This document shows positions 23,801 to 35,393 of a stretch of 64,000 nt of DNA, one piece after another (position 1 is the first letter of the stretch; each line of letters opens with the position of its first letter). The stretch covers positions 14,917,001-14,981,000 of the forward strand of contig NC_092470.1 of assembly GCF_047495875.1 (NCBI RefSeq), written 5' to 3'. Made by a program: the position numbers and the translations under genes. The stretch comes from Pithys albifrons albifrons. Taxonomy: Eukaryota > Chordata > Aves > Passeriformes > Thamnophilidae. The notes below the pieces were generated by a model. It worked only from the letters and a program-made list of their open reading frames with translations. It was not told the DNA's origin and did no database searches.

Positions 23801-26800
23801 CCTGGCAAGGGAGTGGGGAAGACAAAACAAAACCCCAGCTTAACTGGCCAGGCCCAAAATTGAAATCCTGCCCTGACAGCAGGCAGACAGACCTGTTTGG
23901 TATGAATGTCCATGGCTTATGGTTAGCCTGGCCACTGGAGCACTTGGCTCTGCCAGCCTCAGTGCCAGGAGCCAGGCACAGTACACAGAGAGTGGGAGGA
24001 TCTGAATATGATCTCTGGAGTCAGCAACTGCCGTGGTTATTCTGGCATTAATTTGGCATACACCACATCTCATCTCCTAAACTCTCCCTGGGAAGTGGCA
24101 TGTGGTTCCTCTGTATTTGAAGCACCAAGGGCCTTTTGCCTTTGCAGCACATTAGCAAGTTGGCTTGCTTGAAAAGGACTTTATCCTGCCCATATGGGGC
24201 TGGGCGAGACGCTGAGTTCAAGCAGACTATTTCCATTCTGGAGCTTTTTTGAGTATAATCTGGGAGAGGGGATTGCGAACGCTTGCCTCCTCTGCAGCCC
24301 TCCATTCATTTTGCAGAGCGCCTGTGATTGATCTGGCAGAATGGGATGTATTCACGAGCGGAGCTGGAGGGCAGGCGGGAGGACAAAACCCCACCACAGC
24401 CTCTGAAATGAATCACGGGCTCTGAAAAGATCTGCTGGAGTTAAGGCGTAGCAATGAAAAGCTATTGTCTGGAGCCTGGACTGTGGCTAAAAGCGTTATT
24501 TATCCCGATTTGGGTAGTGGTTGTAAGAGGGTGTGGTATTCCCAGGAATGGCAAAGCCAATGTGCTTAGTGATGAATGTGAACTCTATTTGATTGCCTCA
24601 CAGGTAGCTCAAGAAGGTTTATGGAGTATCTCAGTTGCAGTGTAGCAAGTCCAGTACCTGATTTGCAAATAAAACTGCATTTATTGTGTGCAAAGTGGGT
24701 GTCCTATGAGTATTTTATTGTGTTTGGAACCAGGATCGCCTTTGGCTCAGATTAGTTCATCTCATAGATTTGAGGCACTACTGCCCCTTTTACCAGTGCT
24801 TTTGCACAAACCAAGAACCTCACTAATTGGTACATCTTGACAATAATAGTTTTGTTTTCCATGGCAAGTGGCATTGAATAGAATCTTGTGGTGGCTTTGG
24901 GCTCAGAGTGGGACATGCGTTTAAAGGAAGGAATGGTGGGTACTGGTGAGAATGGGATATGAGGATATGAGTGGGATATGAAACTCATACCAAGTTTCTG
25001 AAACTGACTTTCAAAACATTCATGTATGTACCCGGATCTTCTCCAGACAATCTGATTCCTGGAGCCTACAGAATTGGGCTTGGAAAACCTCCCAGTTTCT
25101 GTCTAAGCCAACAGAAGGAGCCTTTTACATCGTCTCTCTGTTTTCTGTCTAGGATGTACAGGCTAGACTAGGAAGTGAGAAAACGAGAAGAAATGATAAG
25201 GATTCCTTCCATTCTCAAAGTCTGGGGCAGGATCAGAAATTCTGTTCTGGGGGGATGGAGTCAGCTGCCTTTCCTTTGCTTGCCTGTTTGCAAATATGAT
25301 GAAACATCAAGAGTTTGTCAGGAAGGGCAAATGCAGAGCAATACCCTCTGATTCATGGCAGTTATGTTGTCTGAATTCCAGTGTGCAAAATCACAGTTGC
25401 ATCTTTGCTGTGTTAGTCATCCAGAAGAGAACAAGAACAAATTTGGCTGACACCAGCAAACCACTAAATTCACCAGGATTGCTGGAGATGAACCCAACTT
25501 GTTAGAGAGCAAAATCTGCATCCAGGCACACAGGAGCATGGCCAATGCAGAGAGTGTGCCTGGGAGATGATGTGGTGAAGGTCCTTTGCTGCCCACCTGA
25601 CAGCAGCCCAGGCTCCGTGCTCAACAAGTGGGGTGCTGCACTAAATGCCAGGTGCTATTTAATTCCTTTCATCTCAAGCACTCTTTACAGAAGGGCATTA
25701 TTAGTATTGGGGATTTCAAGCAGATCCAAGCTGTATATCTGACAGTCCACTGTGTTGTGCAAGGACAGGAGAACCAGCTGAAAACATCTTTACATTTGTT
25801 CCTTCGCTCCTCTTGTTTTTTATCTCCCTCCCCCACCACCTCTTCCTGTTTTCTGCTGAGTTTTTTCCGCTTTTGAAGCTCGAGCTATGTCTGAGTACGT
25901 GAATGCCTGCATGTAACAGATCCCCTTTCTCAACCCTTTTGATGGTCTCCAGTGCTGAGAAATCACGTCTGTAACAGCTGTATCTGGCTCCGTGTTTGAC
26001 AGTATGTTTTCTCACTGCTCTTTCTCCTAAGCAGCTTTGCAAGGAGCTCTTTCCTCTGAAGCAAACACAATAGGTGATTTTCTGTTTCTATTTTGCTACT
26101 CTCTACAGTAAAAAGGGGGAGTTTGTTTTATACCAGTAATTTTGGCCTGGGAGAGCACTGCTGGCCTAAGGACCAGATGGTGGAGTCAATGAAAGTGTTG
26201 AAAAAGTACAACTATTTGGGATGAGGGAACAGCAGGAGCATTCGTAGTGGGTAGATAATTGATCCTACTGCTTCCAGGGAGAAGTTGACCTTTGTGTGAG
26301 TTCAAGATGGTATTTCCCCCCACAGGGTTAATATTGTGAAATTGGAGTGAAAATAAAAATGGATCTTATTCCTATTGTCTCTGCCTGCTCAAGGTGGGTC
26401 TGCTCTGGTTTGGAAGGAGTGGCTCTAGGTTGTAGTACAGCCCATGCATGGAGGGCCCATATATCTGACTTCTTGGGAATTAATCTTCACTGCAGCATGA
26501 AGAGCTTCTTCCAGGTCTTCTGAGCCGAGCCAGCAGGGAACCTTACTGCTTATTTATTTACTTATTTACAGCTTTAGATAGTTCATGGTTGAGTAGGACA
26601 AAAAGAAATGCTTTCTGGTTGCTGCTTCTCTGATTGGCAAACAGAAAATGCCAGCTTGGGATCATGGAATTTGGGCTCTTTGTTGGTGTTTAGCCAACCT
26701 TTGCAGTCTTGGGAGAACACATACAAATCCTGTAGTTTTGCCCTTCTAAGCAGGAATTATTCTTGATACCCTGAAGTCCCACTGGGGAACATATTCACTC

Positions 26801-28661
26801 TCAAATCTTGTCCTCTTGAAAGAAGCAGGATCTCAGCTGGCAATTCCCTGCAGATAGTAAATTAATTTGGAGATTTATGGAGGGGCTACTGGTTTGAGAT
26901 GGAGGGGAAGCTCCAAGTCTGGCTAAATATAGTTTGTGTGTCAATGGTGCTTTTGAGCTGTCCTCTCATAAGCAGTTCTTTTGTGATTGGGGACAGGGCC
27001 TGATACAGCTTCAAAGTGTCTGTCTAAGAGGTGCTTGGATTTTTCAACAGCTGATAGAGTGTTTCCTGAAGTTCTCCTAAATGACCCATTCCAGCAGGGT
27101 TACAACATGGTGACCCACCAGCCTGGGAGGGACAGCCTTCTTCTGGGACCTGGTTTATAGGAAGCAAGAGGCTAATGGACGGGACAGTTGTGCTTCTTTG
27201 AGTGGGGAGTTTGGCCAGCTCTGTGCTTTTGGATTTCCCCCCTGTCTTTTCCAGCATTGTCCTGTCCAGAGAGATTGCTGGGCTATTTTCTTCATGAGCT
27301 GAGGTTTGAGGGGTCTCCTCTCCCTGAGCCAACTCCTTCCCTCCTTTGGGGTTGCTGTCTGCCCTGTCTGGGTGAGTGGAAGGAGTTTCAAAGCATCCTT
27401 ATCTTACTCTGCTGGAAAAAACCTGTCTTTCCTATCCTGGCTGTACAAAGGCTGCAGACAGCCAGGGGAATACTGCAGCCAGCAGACAGCATTGGATAGC
27501 TGTCAAAAAGCTGATGCCCCTCTGCCCTCATCCATATGGAAGAAGGATTATCATCTGCCTCTGCATGCAGTTAAGATCCTTTTAAAAGGTTATGCAGTAG
27601 ATAGTTATTTTTTCAATAACTGCCTTTCAAAGGAAAAAAAAAAGAATGTAGCCTGGAGAAATCCAAGCCCCAGATTGTTCAGGTCATGCCTTCTGCTATT
27701 CTCATTGACATGGCTGTTCCAGCGACAGCTTCCTGCATGATGGAAGATGCAGCTGGGAGCTCTGATAACCCCCAGGCTCTCACAGAGCTGGTGGAAGCTT
27801 GGCAGGAACCACTGACAGGTTACTTTGTGTAAAATATTCCTTGTTCTGAGTGGCTCTGCTTTTTCTCTTTAGCTCAGGAGTTGGGTAAGGGGAGTAAGGA
27901 ATGTGGTAGGGGCCAAATTCTGCTCTGCATGCCTGTGCTTCTGAGAAGTGCACACATCATGGGTCCAGCCTGTTCATCGCTGCAGTTAAACATTGTTTAA
28001 ATCGAAGCATACTTTTGTGCACATCATGAAATTGTAGAAGATCATTTACCTACAGGCTTCTGAGGTTTGTAAACTGCTAAGTTTTGGAGGAAACCCACCA
28101 GGTGCTGCTGCCTTCAATTTCTGTTTGTCTGATACAGGTGAGATGACAGCAAGGTCTCTGGTAGACTGAGAGATGTTGTGAGGTGTGTTTGCTACTTTCT
28201 GCTTGTGCTCAGCTATGGCAGGATTCAAGAAGCCCTCAGAAAAAAACTGTTTGGATGTTGCTGAAAACCACAAGCAAGACTTGCTGGTGAGATGGCTGCA
28301 GCCCAGAGTTCAGAAGCTGCTTTAGTTTCAGTTTAATGGTCTGTCTAGCCCTGCTCATCTGTGACCAGTGACATCCAGTGTCATAACCTGGCTCCAGGAG
28401 AGGCCAAGTAAAGGGGCTGTGACTGTGGCCTCCTTAGGTTTCAGTCTTGCAGCTGCACTGAGGATTAGTTGGTGGCCTGTAGTGGGACAAGATATGAAAA
28501 GCAGTGCTGGGGACTGAACTGGAACCTGCCAGTTTATTCCCTGGATTTTGTTCAATACACATAGGATAGAAATACTGTTTGCAACCAAGTTCTCTGGGTT
28601 AGATATTTGATGCTAGAAGCCTGAGATTTTAGATATATATGTATCTGTATGTGTGTATGTG

Positions 28662-28704
<43 letters not shown>

Positions 28705-30887
28705 AATGGCTTTGGTGCAGCTTTTATATAGACATTTTCATTTTCTAAATGACCTGCTCCTTCCAGTCTGAGTAGCTGCTTTTTTAATCATTGCTGCCTT
28801 CCTGCAATCTTTGTGTTTGTTTCCATAGCTGTCCTATATAAATGGCTTCATTTCTTGTGCATAAGCAAATCAAAGGTTGACATTGAATGGCTGATCTGAG
28901 CTGTGAGCAAAGAAAGCAGTGGCAATGCCAGGGTGGTTTCTGAGGTTGTGGGAATAGGCACCTAAATCAATAGCTTTTAGCAGACTCATAAATGTTTCAT
29001 TTGTATTCCTCGCTTCAGAGTTGGCAAAGGAATCCATATAACCTCTTAAATCAGTGTTGTTCCTGCACTGGGTGTAGCTGTTGGAAACCTTTCCTTCAGA
29101 TGCACTTCGAAGTGCTGTTCCATAATGGCATTTTCCTTCTTGTTTTGGAGCCTTGATTCTGCACAGCCTCCAATCACAAGTGAAATGAGCTTGTCAGCCT
29201 CAACCCCAGGCTGCAGGGGTTTTGGTGGTGCCATGTACATATCCAACCTGATTACCTGCGTCAGTGCTCCTGCCGTGACTCGGAGGCTGAGTAGGAATTG
29301 CTTGAGCAACCTGTCATTTCTGCATGGGAAAGCACAGAGATTTTTCCCTGGACCATGACACAGCCCTAAGGAATGAGTGAGGCCTTGGGAAGACCAACCT
29401 CAGTAATTCATAGCAGCAGGTGGGGAAGCAGCAACATGCCCACAACTTTTGTCCAATTTGGACTCTTTTGGAGGCGCTAAAGAAGCAGGGGTAGGAAGTG
29501 CATGACCAGAGCCTGAATCAGGCAGCATATCTGGCCATCCGCCTCCACTTAAGGTCATCCACCCATGGAGTGTGGGAGGGTTGTGCAGCTCCAGGTCACT
29601 GCCAGGTCAAGGCTGTGACCTGCGGCAGCCTGGGAGCTCTGTGTCCCTGCTCTCAGCCTTTCGTGGTTTCCCCTGAGACCCCCAGTGCTGGGCTGGGGTG
29701 ATGGTGAGCTCAGCATGGCTGGGGAAGAGAGGGTTGAATTGCAGCACTTGTGTTTGCAGGATAGAAAGACCCTTGAGGAACCTCAGGCAAGTTCAAAAAA
29801 AACATCCAACCAACATGAACATCTAAAAAACCTTCCCCAGCTGTCTGGCTAATGGCTGATTTCTGAACAGCAGTGGCTGCAGTGGAGGTACACCAGGATG
29901 ACCCCATTTTTCTCCTTTTTGGATTAGTTTTTCAAACCTTGGGACAGTTATGCTATGAACTTAGTATTGACTTTCTTCTGCAAGAGAGAGCTGTTTGCAC
30001 ATCTGTCTATCTGCTTTAGTCACATGGGGAACAAAATACAGCTGGTTAAAATATTTTGGAGTAAATGACTTGCATTTTATCATCTAGGCAGTATTAATTT
30101 GATTACCCCAAAGGGGTTTTCTTTTACAGGCAAAGAATGATACCGGGTAGCACTCAAATGAAATAGTAGCTAATAAAAGCCCTCTGTTTGCTTCTGCCTG
30201 TCTGGTAAAAAGCGTAATTTGGCCGTCTCTTTTGTTTTATTCTGATGTGAATCTGTCCTACAAAACATTTCAGTCATGTGAAGTGTCTGGTGAGTTTTAT
30301 CATCAAAAGCTACAACAAATGGCTTTGGTAAAATTTGTTCAAAACTCCTGGCTTGTGCTGGTAGTTAAATATTCCATAAATAAAACCTCTAGCAATTACT
30401 TTCCCTAAACCTGCAGCAATCTATATGAAAATCAGAAGCCAGACTTGATTTCTGCTGAGCCAAGAACAGACTGATGCCCTTTGTCCTGGATAGTCTGCTT
30501 TCTCAATGCTGTTTTCTAAGGAAAAATAACTCTTCTGCGGTTTGCCAATACCCTCTAGGGGCTGTTGAGACAATCTACCACCAAGTTTGGGGTTTGATTG
30601 CTTCACTTTGTTGCTCTGTTGTTGAAACCAAAGTGGAGAATTTCCCCCTTCACCCTGCTCTGCTTTTCCACCCTGTTCAGCCTGAGTTAAATTTTTTGGA
30701 GGGTGTGAAGGTGCAGGAGGCAGGGGCTCTGCAAACCAGGGTGCAGGAGCACAAGGCTGTCACCTGGTGCTTCACGTTTGAGATCCATTGGTGGTGTATG
30801 AGGGTTGGATAACAAATGTGTGAGTCTTCCATGCCTTACATCAGTAAGGACAAGGGAATAATGGTTTTCCTGTTTGTTCCTCTGCAG
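20822..30887 (+). other. KLHL25: KLHL25 intron 1
   Basis: A ~10.1 kb intron running from GTGAGT at 20,822 to a pyrimidine-rich acceptor ending TCTGCAG at 30,887. I see no supported coding exon. A TA-rich microsatellite lies at 28,631-28,702. AATAAA with nearby GT-rich sequence occurs at about 24,668, but no exon leads into it. Open frames up to 201 codons (22,627-23,232, plus) have no recognisable family and are treated as chance. Confidence 0.65.
28631..28702. repeat. TA/TG microsatellite
   Basis: An ATATAT/GTATGT block merges into an uninterrupted (TA)n run from about 28,668 to 28,702, inside KLHL25 intron 1. Likely length-variable and prone to assembly error. Confidence 0.95.
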
Positions 30888-30904
30888 GCAAGAGCTCTGC
30901 CATC

Positions 30905-32674
30905 ATGTCAGTCAGTGTCCACGAGAACCGTAAATCCCGGACTAGCACCGGCTCCATGAACATCTTGCTTTTTCACAAAGCTTCACACCCAGACTGTGTC
31001 TTGTCCCATTTGAACACCCTGCGGAAGCACTGCATGTTCACTGATGTCACGCTTTGGGCAGGAAACAGGTCATTCCCGTGCCATCGGGCAGTCCTGGCTG
31101 CCTCCAGTAGGTACTTTGAGGCCATGTTTAGCAATGGCCTCCGGGAGAGCCTGGATGATGAGGTGAACTTCCACGACAGCCTCCACCCAGAGGTTCTGGA
31201 GCTACTGCTGGACTTTGCTTACTCCTCTCGGATCATTATCAATGAGGAGAATGCTGAGTCCCTCCTGGAAGCTGGAGACATGCTGCAGTTCCATGATGTC
31301 CGAGATGCAGCAGCTGAGTTCTTGGAGAAAAACCTCTATCCTTCCAACTGTCTGGGCATGATGCTGCTCTCGGATGCTCATCAGTGCCGACGGCTCTATG
31401 AGCTCTCCTGGAGGATGTGCCTGGTCAACTTTGAGACTGTTCACAAGAGTGAGGACTTCAACAATCTTTCCAAGGACACTTTGCTGGATCTCATTTCCAG
31501 TGATGAGCTAGAAATTGAAGATGAAGAAAAAGTCTTCAAGGCTGTCATCCAGTGGGTGAAATACGATCTGGATGAGCGTAAGGCTTATCTCCCAGAGCTT
31601 CTGAGGAATGTTCGCCTGGCTTTGCTGCCTTCTGAATGCCTCAAGGAAGCCTTGGCTTGCGAGGACTTGATCATGGTGGATGAAAGGAACAAGCTTGTCT
31701 TGGATGAAGCTATTCAATGCAAGAAGAAGATCCTCCAGAATGATGGAGTGGTCACCAGTCCTTGTGCCAGGCCTCGCAAAGCTGGGCACACTTTGCTGAT
31801 CCTGGGAGGACAGACCTTCATGTGTGATAAGATTTACCAAGTAGACCACAAAGCAAAGGAAATTATCCCCAAAGCAGACCTGCCAAGTCCACGGAAGGAG
31901 TTTAGTGCCTGTGCTATTGGCTGCAAAGTGTATATCACTGGAGGCAGAGGCTCAGAGAACGGGGTCTCAAAAGATGTGTGGGTGTATGACACTGTGCATG
32001 AGGAATGGTCCAAAGCTGCCCCAATGTTAATTGCTCGGTTTGGACACGGCTCAGCTGAACTGGAAAACTGCCTTTATGTGGTTGGTGGACACACTGCAGT
32101 AGCTGGAGTCTTTCCTGCATCTCCTTCTGTTTCCTTGAAGCAAGTGGAGAAGTATGATCCCATATCCAACAAATGGACAATGGTGGCTCCTTTGAGAGAT
32201 GGAGTGAGCAACGCTGCAGTGGTGAGCGCCAGGCTCAAGCTTTTTGTCTTTGGTGGGACCAGCATTCACCGGGATATGGTGTCCAAAGTCCAGTGTTACG
32301 ATCCAGCAGAGAATCGATGGATGATCAAAGCTGAATGCCCACAGCCCTGGCGCTACACAGCAGCCGCTGTCCTGGGCAGCCAGATTTTCATCATGGGAGG
32401 AGACACGGAGTTCACGGCAGCATCTGCTTACCGCTTTGACTGTGAGACAGACCAGTGGACACGCATTGGGGACATGACAGCCAAACGCATGTCATGCCAC
32501 GCTTTGGCCTCGGGGAATAAACTCTATGTGGTGGGAGGTTACTTTGGCACTCAGAGGTGCAAAACGCTGGACTGCTATGACCCTATGTCAGACACATGGA
32601 ACTGTATTACAACAGTGCCTTACTCACTTATCCCCACAGCTTTTGTCAGCACCTGGAAGCACTTGCCATCATGA
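30905..32674 (+). CDS. KLHL25: KLHL25, BTB-BACK-Kelch adaptor of CUL3 ubiquitin ligase
   Basis: A complete 589-codon reading frame in one exon, the usual KLHL25 (ENC2) length as I remember it. The N-terminus MSVSVHE...LFHKASHPD and the C-terminus VPYSLIPTAFVSTWKHLP are diagnostic of the ENC/KLHL25 branch. Residues ~43-144 form the BTB domain (FTDVTLW, FPCHRAVLAASS), which dimerises and binds CUL3. Residues ~149-252 form BACK. From ~296 to the end run six kelch repeats, with GG pairs at 301-302, 346-347, 394-395, 450-451, 498-499 and 544-545. From the literature, CUL3-KLHL25 ubiquitinates hypophosphorylated 4E-BP1, tuning cap-dependent translation, and also ATP-citrate lyase. It acts mainly in the cytoplasm. 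The start is the first ATG after the acceptor (exon begins 30,888) and has A at -3. The frame is unbroken. Confidence 0.97.
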   Translation: MSVSVHENRKSRTSTGSMNILLFHKASHPDCVLSHLNTLRKHCMFTDVTLWAGNRSFPCHRAVLAASSRYFEAMFSNGLRESLDDEVNFHDSLHPEVLELLLDFAYSSRIIINEENAESLLEAGDMLQFHDVRDAAAEFLEKNLYPSNCLGMMLLSDAHQCRRLYELSWRMCLVNFETVHKSEDFNNLSKDTLLDLISSDELEIEDEEKVFKAVIQWVKYDLDERKAYLPELLRNVRLALLPSECLKEALACEDLIMVDERNKLVLDEAIQCKKKILQNDGVVTSPCARPRKAGHTLLILGGQTFMCDKIYQVDHKAKEIIPKADLPSPRKEFSACAIGCKVYITGGRGSENGVSKDVWVYDTVHEEWSKAAPMLIARFGHGSAELENCLYVVGGHTAVAGVFPASPSVSLKQVEKYDPISNKWTMVAPLRDGVSNAAVVSARLKLFVFGGTSIHRDMVSKVQCYDPAENRWMIKAECPQPWRYTAAAVLGSQIFIMGGDTEFTAASAYRFDCETDQWTRIGDMTAKRMSCHALASGNKLYVVGGYFGTQRCKTLDCYDPMSDTWNCITTVPYSLIPTAFVSTWKHLPS

Positions 32675-32711
32675 TGAGAGCCAGGGCTCGGGGGCTTGTA
32701 TCCAGGAGGTC

Positions 32712-32724
32712 AATAAGGTAAGGG
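32712..32724 (+). other. KLHL25: Strong splice donor just after the KLHL25 stop
   Basis: AATAAG|GTAAGGG, with the GT at 32,718-32,719, closely matches the donor consensus. It lies 43 nt past the stop codon (stop ends at 32,674), so a 3' UTR intron starting here would fall inside the ~50-55 nt limit and should not trigger nonsense-mediated decay. Whether it is used is unknown. Confidence 0.45.
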
Positions 32725-34796
32725 TCTCCTCCTCTTAATTTGAAACTTGCTGCCTTGTCTTAGTTGTGGCTGCACACACCAAGCCAGAGTCATGGGTTCC
32801 AGGTTGTTCATGAGGTTGTTTTATGGGCAAGGAACATTTAAAGGTGTGATGTAGAGCCAGGAAAAAGTAACCAGTCCTGCAGTACTGTGAGCCTAGCTAG
32901 CTCCCAGGGTTCTTTTATTTCCAGCTGATCCTCCCAGTATCTTTAGAGATACACCTACATCGAGGGCCACAGCTCCTCTCTCTCTGCTCCAAGGTAGCTG
33001 GATGTGGCAGCATCACCCTTGTGTGGGTGGGTGGGGAGGGGAGGGCAGATGTGTCCGCACCTGCACTCATGGCTCTTACCACAGAGTGCATCCTGTCCCC
33101 ATGCAGTTGAGGGAGTTAAGGTTTCTAAAAACACTTGCCTGTGAGCCCTGGGAGATAACAGGCCAATAAGTGCTTTGGAAGTGTCTCAGCAATTAAATAT
33201 TTTTGCTGATTTTCTATGTGATTTATTCAGAACTGATGAATATGGAGGCAAGTGACCCTTGGAATGCCAGCAAATTCCGGATCTCTTTTTATGCTCTGTA
33301 TTTACATTTCAGTGGGTAGCAGAAGCAAAAGCTCAGAAGCCATTGTGCATTTGATGGTCCTGGTGTTTATTTATCATCCAAGTTGTTGCTTGTTAAATCA
33401 GACCTTCTGAGACTTCTGTGTGAGACCTGAGTGGGAGGGAAGGGGTTTTGTAACCAGAAGAAGAAGGTGTTTATCAGTGTTTTGGGGTGTGTGAGAATAA
33501 GAAAGTTGGTAGAATCTCATGATGTCCTGTCTCATTCTGGAGCTCCAGTTCTCGCTTGCTCAGGGCAGGTGCTACTGGGACAGGACTGCTGGCTCCTCCT
33601 CTCTCCTCTCCAGTGGGATGTTTGTTTGCCATTCTGGTTACCAGTGTGGCACTACAGAGCTTTGCATGTCTTCATCAATCTGTGCTGAGATGCAGCTGGC
33701 CAGGCAAAGGCCAGAAACTTCTCACCTTGCCTTGTCAAAGCAGATAGTGGTACGGACAACAACTGGATTGTGTCATCTCCGCAGGAAGTCTGTTACACCT
33801 CTGCTAGCTCACTCTGCAGGTTTCACAGAGCCAGCAACACACACAGCCCTGCTTTGTTGGTAGAAGCTACATCCCAGCTAACTGAAGGAGCTGATTGACA
33901 CACTTCACTTAGAGTTTTACTTGGAAAGTGGGGAATGTGGGGAGGGAAATTCTTACACAGCTTCCTCGAAATCCACTTCACTTAATAGAAGCAAGAAAGA
34001 ATGCTACTCAAACCTTGTAATACCCTCTCACTTCCCTACTTCCCACTTGGTGTGGTTGGTGTGCCTGGGAATCACCCAGCAGGTGAAATTGCTGGCACCT
34101 CCCAGCGATCATCTCTTTTGATGCCAACTGGGAACCAAGGAGGAGTTCGTGGCACATCTGCTGTGTGTTTGCCCATTGTGACTACCTGCTTTTCTCAGGT
34201 GGGAAAAAAAAATCACCCAGGGCATTACACTGGCCTTTGTGAAACACCTGGTTTTAACATGGGTTGGACCACTGTGAGGGCAGGGCGAGAGTTGAAAGGG
34301 TTAAAATGAGATTTGAGAGTGTTCCCAGCACTGGAAGATAATGACCTTTCCAAATTCTCCTCAGGCACTGCCTAGCATCTGTCACAGTGGCTCAGTAATC
34401 TAATTAACTGCCACTTTGCTATTAAATATAGCGGCCAAGAGTGTGAGGACTCCATCATTTTCAGCTCAGGTCAATGGGGCCTCCCTTTAAGAGCCATCCT
34501 AGAGCTGAAAATTAATTTTATCTGGTAGCAGATGCAGCTGAATATTAAAGCTCAACACCAGCTATGTTCTTGGGAATAGTTTGAGGTAGGAGTTGATTCT
34601 TCAGCCACCAAATAGAAAGTCTCCAAAGTCACAGGGATGTTACTTTCCTGTCCTGCCCTTTTTCCTCTGTACTGTATTTGGTTTGTTCAGACCTAATAAT
34701 TAGCTTTGTGGGAATTGCATAGATATATTTTCCCCCAGTAATCTAGAGCCTGACTCAAGCACAAGAAAACTAGGAGCTGTAATATACCAACCTGCA

Positions 34797-34802
34797 AATA
34801 AA
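34797..34802 (+). terminator. KLHL25: Candidate KLHL25 poly(A) signal
   Basis: AATAAA followed after about 10 bases by a GT-rich element (GTGTCTGTGTGAG), then TTTTATGTG. This is a standard signal plus downstream element, about 2.1 kb after the KLHL25 stop. Confidence 0.5.
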
Positions 34803-34991
34803 ACTGGTGAAAAGTGTCTGTGTGAGAGTTTTATGTGCTTTTCTGGCTTTGCTTCCACTCTTCGGTTAAAAGAAGTATTTAAAATGTACCCAAGCTCTTG
34901 CCAGAAGGAATATCTCTCCAACATGATTTTTCATGAAGGTTTTTTTTTTAAACTAATTTATTGTTATGGCCTCAGCCACTGTGACAGCTCC

Positions 34992-35393
34992 TTACATAAA
35001 CCACCAGGATGGGCGAGTGAATGCCTCCAACATGCATGTGTTGTGACACTGCACCAGCCAAGTCCTGTGTGCTTGCCTTGGGTGTCCTGGCTGCACCTGT
35101 GCCAAAACTGGGCTCAGGAACTGGGGTAACAGGTTGTAGGATCCTATGACTACACAATTGTCCTGTAGCAGGTCTGGCTGAGGGATCTTCTGGCTTGGAG
35201 CTTCCACCAAGGACAGGCTCTGCTGCAACACCTGGATAGGCCGCATGGGATCCTTCTTCAAGTAGAGGCACCCAGAAGGCAGGCTGGCCAGCATGTGCCC
35301 AAGTGTGCTTTGGGAGTCCGCCTCAGATGGAGAAGGCTCAGAAGGGACAATCAGTCCAGAGCAAGCTGGACTGCTGGGGAAAGGCCTGAGCAA
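34992..35393 (-). other. Unidentified coding-like open frame, minus strand
   Basis: A 133-codon stop-free stretch lying between the two genes. The central part, about 35,095-35,384, looks protein-like in composition and codon choice (for example LKKDPMRPIQVLQQSLSLVE, then VVIGSYNLLPQFL). A weak acceptor (GCTCAG) sits near 35,384 and a weak donor (CAG|GTGCAG) near 35,096. I do not recognise the protein. It could be an exon of an unannotated gene, a retrocopy or repeat remnant, or chance, since several other non-genic frames in the window are equally long. Confidence 0.25.

Larger units (their letters stand above)
32675..34825 (+). other. KLHL25: KLHL25 3' UTR (unspliced form)
   Basis: Non-coding sequence between the stop codon and the first well-formed poly(A) signal on the plus strand. 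Short open frames here have no known domains. The stretch 34,380-34,560 is AT-rich with several TAATTA/TTAAT motifs. If the donor at 32,718 is used, most of this region would be intron rather than UTR. The UTR call is inference from position. Confidence 0.45.

Noticed and set aside
24668..24715. AATAAA with GT-rich sequence in KLHL25 intron 1
   Set aside because: No acceptor-bounded exon leads into it, and isolated signals of this kind are common in introns.
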